Of a stretch of DNA of 7,208 nucleotides, positions 6,707-7,208 are shown piece after piece. How positions within the stretch are numbered: the first letter of the stretch is position 1; every line of letters begins with the position of its first letter. Both the position numbers and the translations under genes were made by a program. The notes beneath the pieces are model-generated. The model searched no databases. It worked only from the letters and a program-made list of their open reading frames with translations, and had not been told where the DNA came from. This DNA comes from an uncultured Ruminococcus sp. (GTDB taxonomy: Bacteria > Bacillota > Clostridia > Oscillospirales > Acutalibacteraceae). Location: the NCBI GenBank assembly GCA_946055445.1, contig CAMGGF010000061.1, forward strand, positions 1 to 7,208. The letters run 5' to 3'.

Positions 6707-6726
6707 GATTAGTTTCCACACTAATC
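6707..6726 (-). promoter_or_regulatory. Stem-loop at the 5' end of the operon mRNA
   Basis: A perfect 6-bp inverted repeat, GATTAG (6707-6712) and CTAATC (6721-6726), encloses an 8-base loop. With transcription predicted to start near 6731, the hairpin would lie within about 5 bases of the 5' end and well upstream of the ribosome binding site. Such hairpins can protect mRNA from 5'-dependent decay; that role here is inference. The stem is short and AT-rich. Confidence 0.4.
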
Positions 6727-6737
6727 GATACTATTAC

Positions 6738-6766
6738 AATTTACAATAAAATCTCCGAAATGTCAA
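6738..6766 (-). promoter_or_regulatory. Sigma-A-type promoter of the three-paralog operon
   Basis: On the minus strand a perfect TTGACA -35 box (6761-6766) is 17 bases from TAAATT (6738-6743), a 4-of-6 match to the -10 consensus. Transcription would start near 6731, giving a leader of about 55 bases. It lies just downstream of the terminator of the phosphatase gene, supporting independent vegetative expression rather than read-through. Confidence 0.65.
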
Positions 6767-6771
6767 TAAAC

Positions 6772-6793
6772 AATCCGAATTTTGTGACGGATT
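6772..6793. promoter_or_regulatory. Inverted repeat upstream of the operon -35 box
   Basis: AATCCG (6772-6777) and CGGATT (6788-6793) form a perfect inverted repeat with a 10-base spacer, beginning 5 bases upstream of the -35 box. The centre is about 52 bases before the predicted start of transcription, a usual position for an activator. No regulator gene is next to it, and 6-bp arms can occur by chance. Confidence 0.35.
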
Positions 6794-6828
6794 TATTGAA
6801 AAAAGCAGTTTTTGTTTCCATTTTTTTA

Positions 6829-6858
6829 CAAAAAAAGGAATAATGAGGGAGTTATTCC
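6829..6858 (-). terminator. Terminator of the SpoIIE-like gene, overlapping its stop codon
   Basis: A perfect 7-bp stem has arms GGAATAA (6837-6843) and TTATTCC (6852-6858) with an 8-base loop. On the minus strand it is followed directly by seven T residues. The first arm of the transcript contains the last Glu codon and the TAA stop. An alternative 8-bp stem pairs 6837-6844 with ATTATTCC at 6861-6868. The stem is AT-rich but the U-tract is excellent. Confidence 0.68.
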
Positions 6859-7208
6859 GCATTATTCCGAAATTTCAGCGCGATAACCGTGATGTCGTCA
6901 TTGCGCGGCGCGGCATTTTTTTGTTTGACCGTTTGTGCAAGTTGCTTTGCAATCCCGGTGCAGTCTGCGTTAAGATTTATGCTGCAAACCGCCTTTTGAA
7001 ACGGCTGTTCGGCGTAATCAAACACCCCGTCGGAGGCAAGCACCACCAAATCGCCCGGTTGCAAAGTGCCCGTACAGCACCCGAAGCGCACCTCACGCAA
7101 AATGCCGACCGGCAACGCCGCGCGTTTGATTTCCATACATTTCTCTTTGCGGCGCAACAGCGATTTTGCCGCGCCCGCCTTGTAAAATCCCGCTTCGCCG
7201 GTATACAA
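6852..7208 (-). CDS. spoIIE: SpoIIE-like PP2C serine phosphatase, C-terminal part
   Basis: These 118 codons are the C-terminal end of a PP2C/SpoIIE-family phosphatase; the rest lies beyond the right edge of the window. The fragment starts YTGEAGFYKAGAAKS, typical of the SpoIIE core, then has ALPVGIL, GDLVVLASDGVFD (the SDG aspartate is a metal ligand in the PP2C fold, about fragment residue 60) and a closing NDDITVIALKF with the last conserved acidic pair (about 104-105). In sporulating Firmicutes SpoIIE dephosphorylates the anti-anti-sigma factor SpoIIAA to switch on sigma-F in the forespore and also acts at the polar septum. The TTG at the very edge is an internal codon, not a start. The membrane and regulatory parts that would distinguish SpoIIE from an RsbU-like phosphatase are not visible; the YTGEA...KAGAA pattern favours SpoIIE. 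Confidence 0.82.
   Translation of the reverse strand: MYTGEAGFYKAGAAKSLLRRKEKCMEIKRAALPVGILREVRFGCCTGTLQPGDLVVLASDGVFDYAEQPFQKAVCSINLNADCTGIAKQLAQTVKQKNAAPRNDDITVIALKFRNNAE

Noticed and set aside
6677..6721. A longer start for paralog 1 beginning at 6721 (adds 15 residues).
   Set aside because: No ribosome binding site; it would begin about 10 bases after the predicted transcription start and inside a hairpin, and the MAKK start at 6676 agrees with both paralogs and has AAAGGGGA upstream.
7206..7208. TTG at the right edge as the start of a small phosphatase-like protein.
   Set aside because: The reading continues in the conserved SpoIIE core from the first codons, so the gene is simply cut by the window edge.

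Overview
The window looks like chromosomal DNA from a spore-forming, anaerobic-type Firmicute (Clostridia, plausibly Oscillospiraceae-like). The main reasons are the C-terminal part of a SpoIIE-type sporulation phosphatase, strong AGGGG-type ribosome binding sites, sigma-A-like promoters and intrinsic terminators with U-tracts. The taxon is an inference from these features, not from a database match. All supported genes lie on the minus strand, so the text below runs from high to low coordinates.

Right edge (6852-7208): the last 118 codons of a SpoIIE-like PP2C phosphatase, cut off by the window. It ends in a compact terminator whose stem contains the stop codon. Next comes a promoter region (about 6677-6836) with a consensus TTGACA -35 box, an inverted repeat just upstream of it and a small hairpin at the predicted mRNA 5' end. 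This drives a tightly packed operon of three paralogous genes (6676-5732, 5708-4764, 4709-3435), which closes with a strong terminator at 3386-3413. All three encode proteins with a short basic cytoplasmic N-terminus, one membrane segment, a low-complexity linker, a Gly/Leu-rich hydrophobic segment and a shared C-terminal domain. That domain ends in an aromatic motif, Y-[ST]-N-F-x-Y, at the very last residues. I do not recognise the family. The first two genes are tandem copies and share a 347-bp block with no differences inside otherwise about 87%-identical or unrelated sequence, which suggests recent gene conversion.

Left part (242-3235): a separately transcribed 997-residue sensor with a signal peptide, an extracytoplasmic beta-propeller, a Y_Y_Y domain, one membrane segment and a cytoplasmic HD-GYP domain carrying all the expected metal-binding motifs. 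It should be a ligand-controlled cyclic-di-GMP phosphodiesterase. It has its own extended -10 promoter and its own terminator. Beyond it (1-155) lie dispersed-type palindromic repeats without a gene.

Working view: an envelope-focused locus made of a signal-transducing c-di-GMP enzyme next to an uncharacterised family of membrane-anchored surface proteins, downstream of a sporulation gene. No functional link between the three units is demonstrated by the sequence beyond shared strand and proximity; each has its own terminator.
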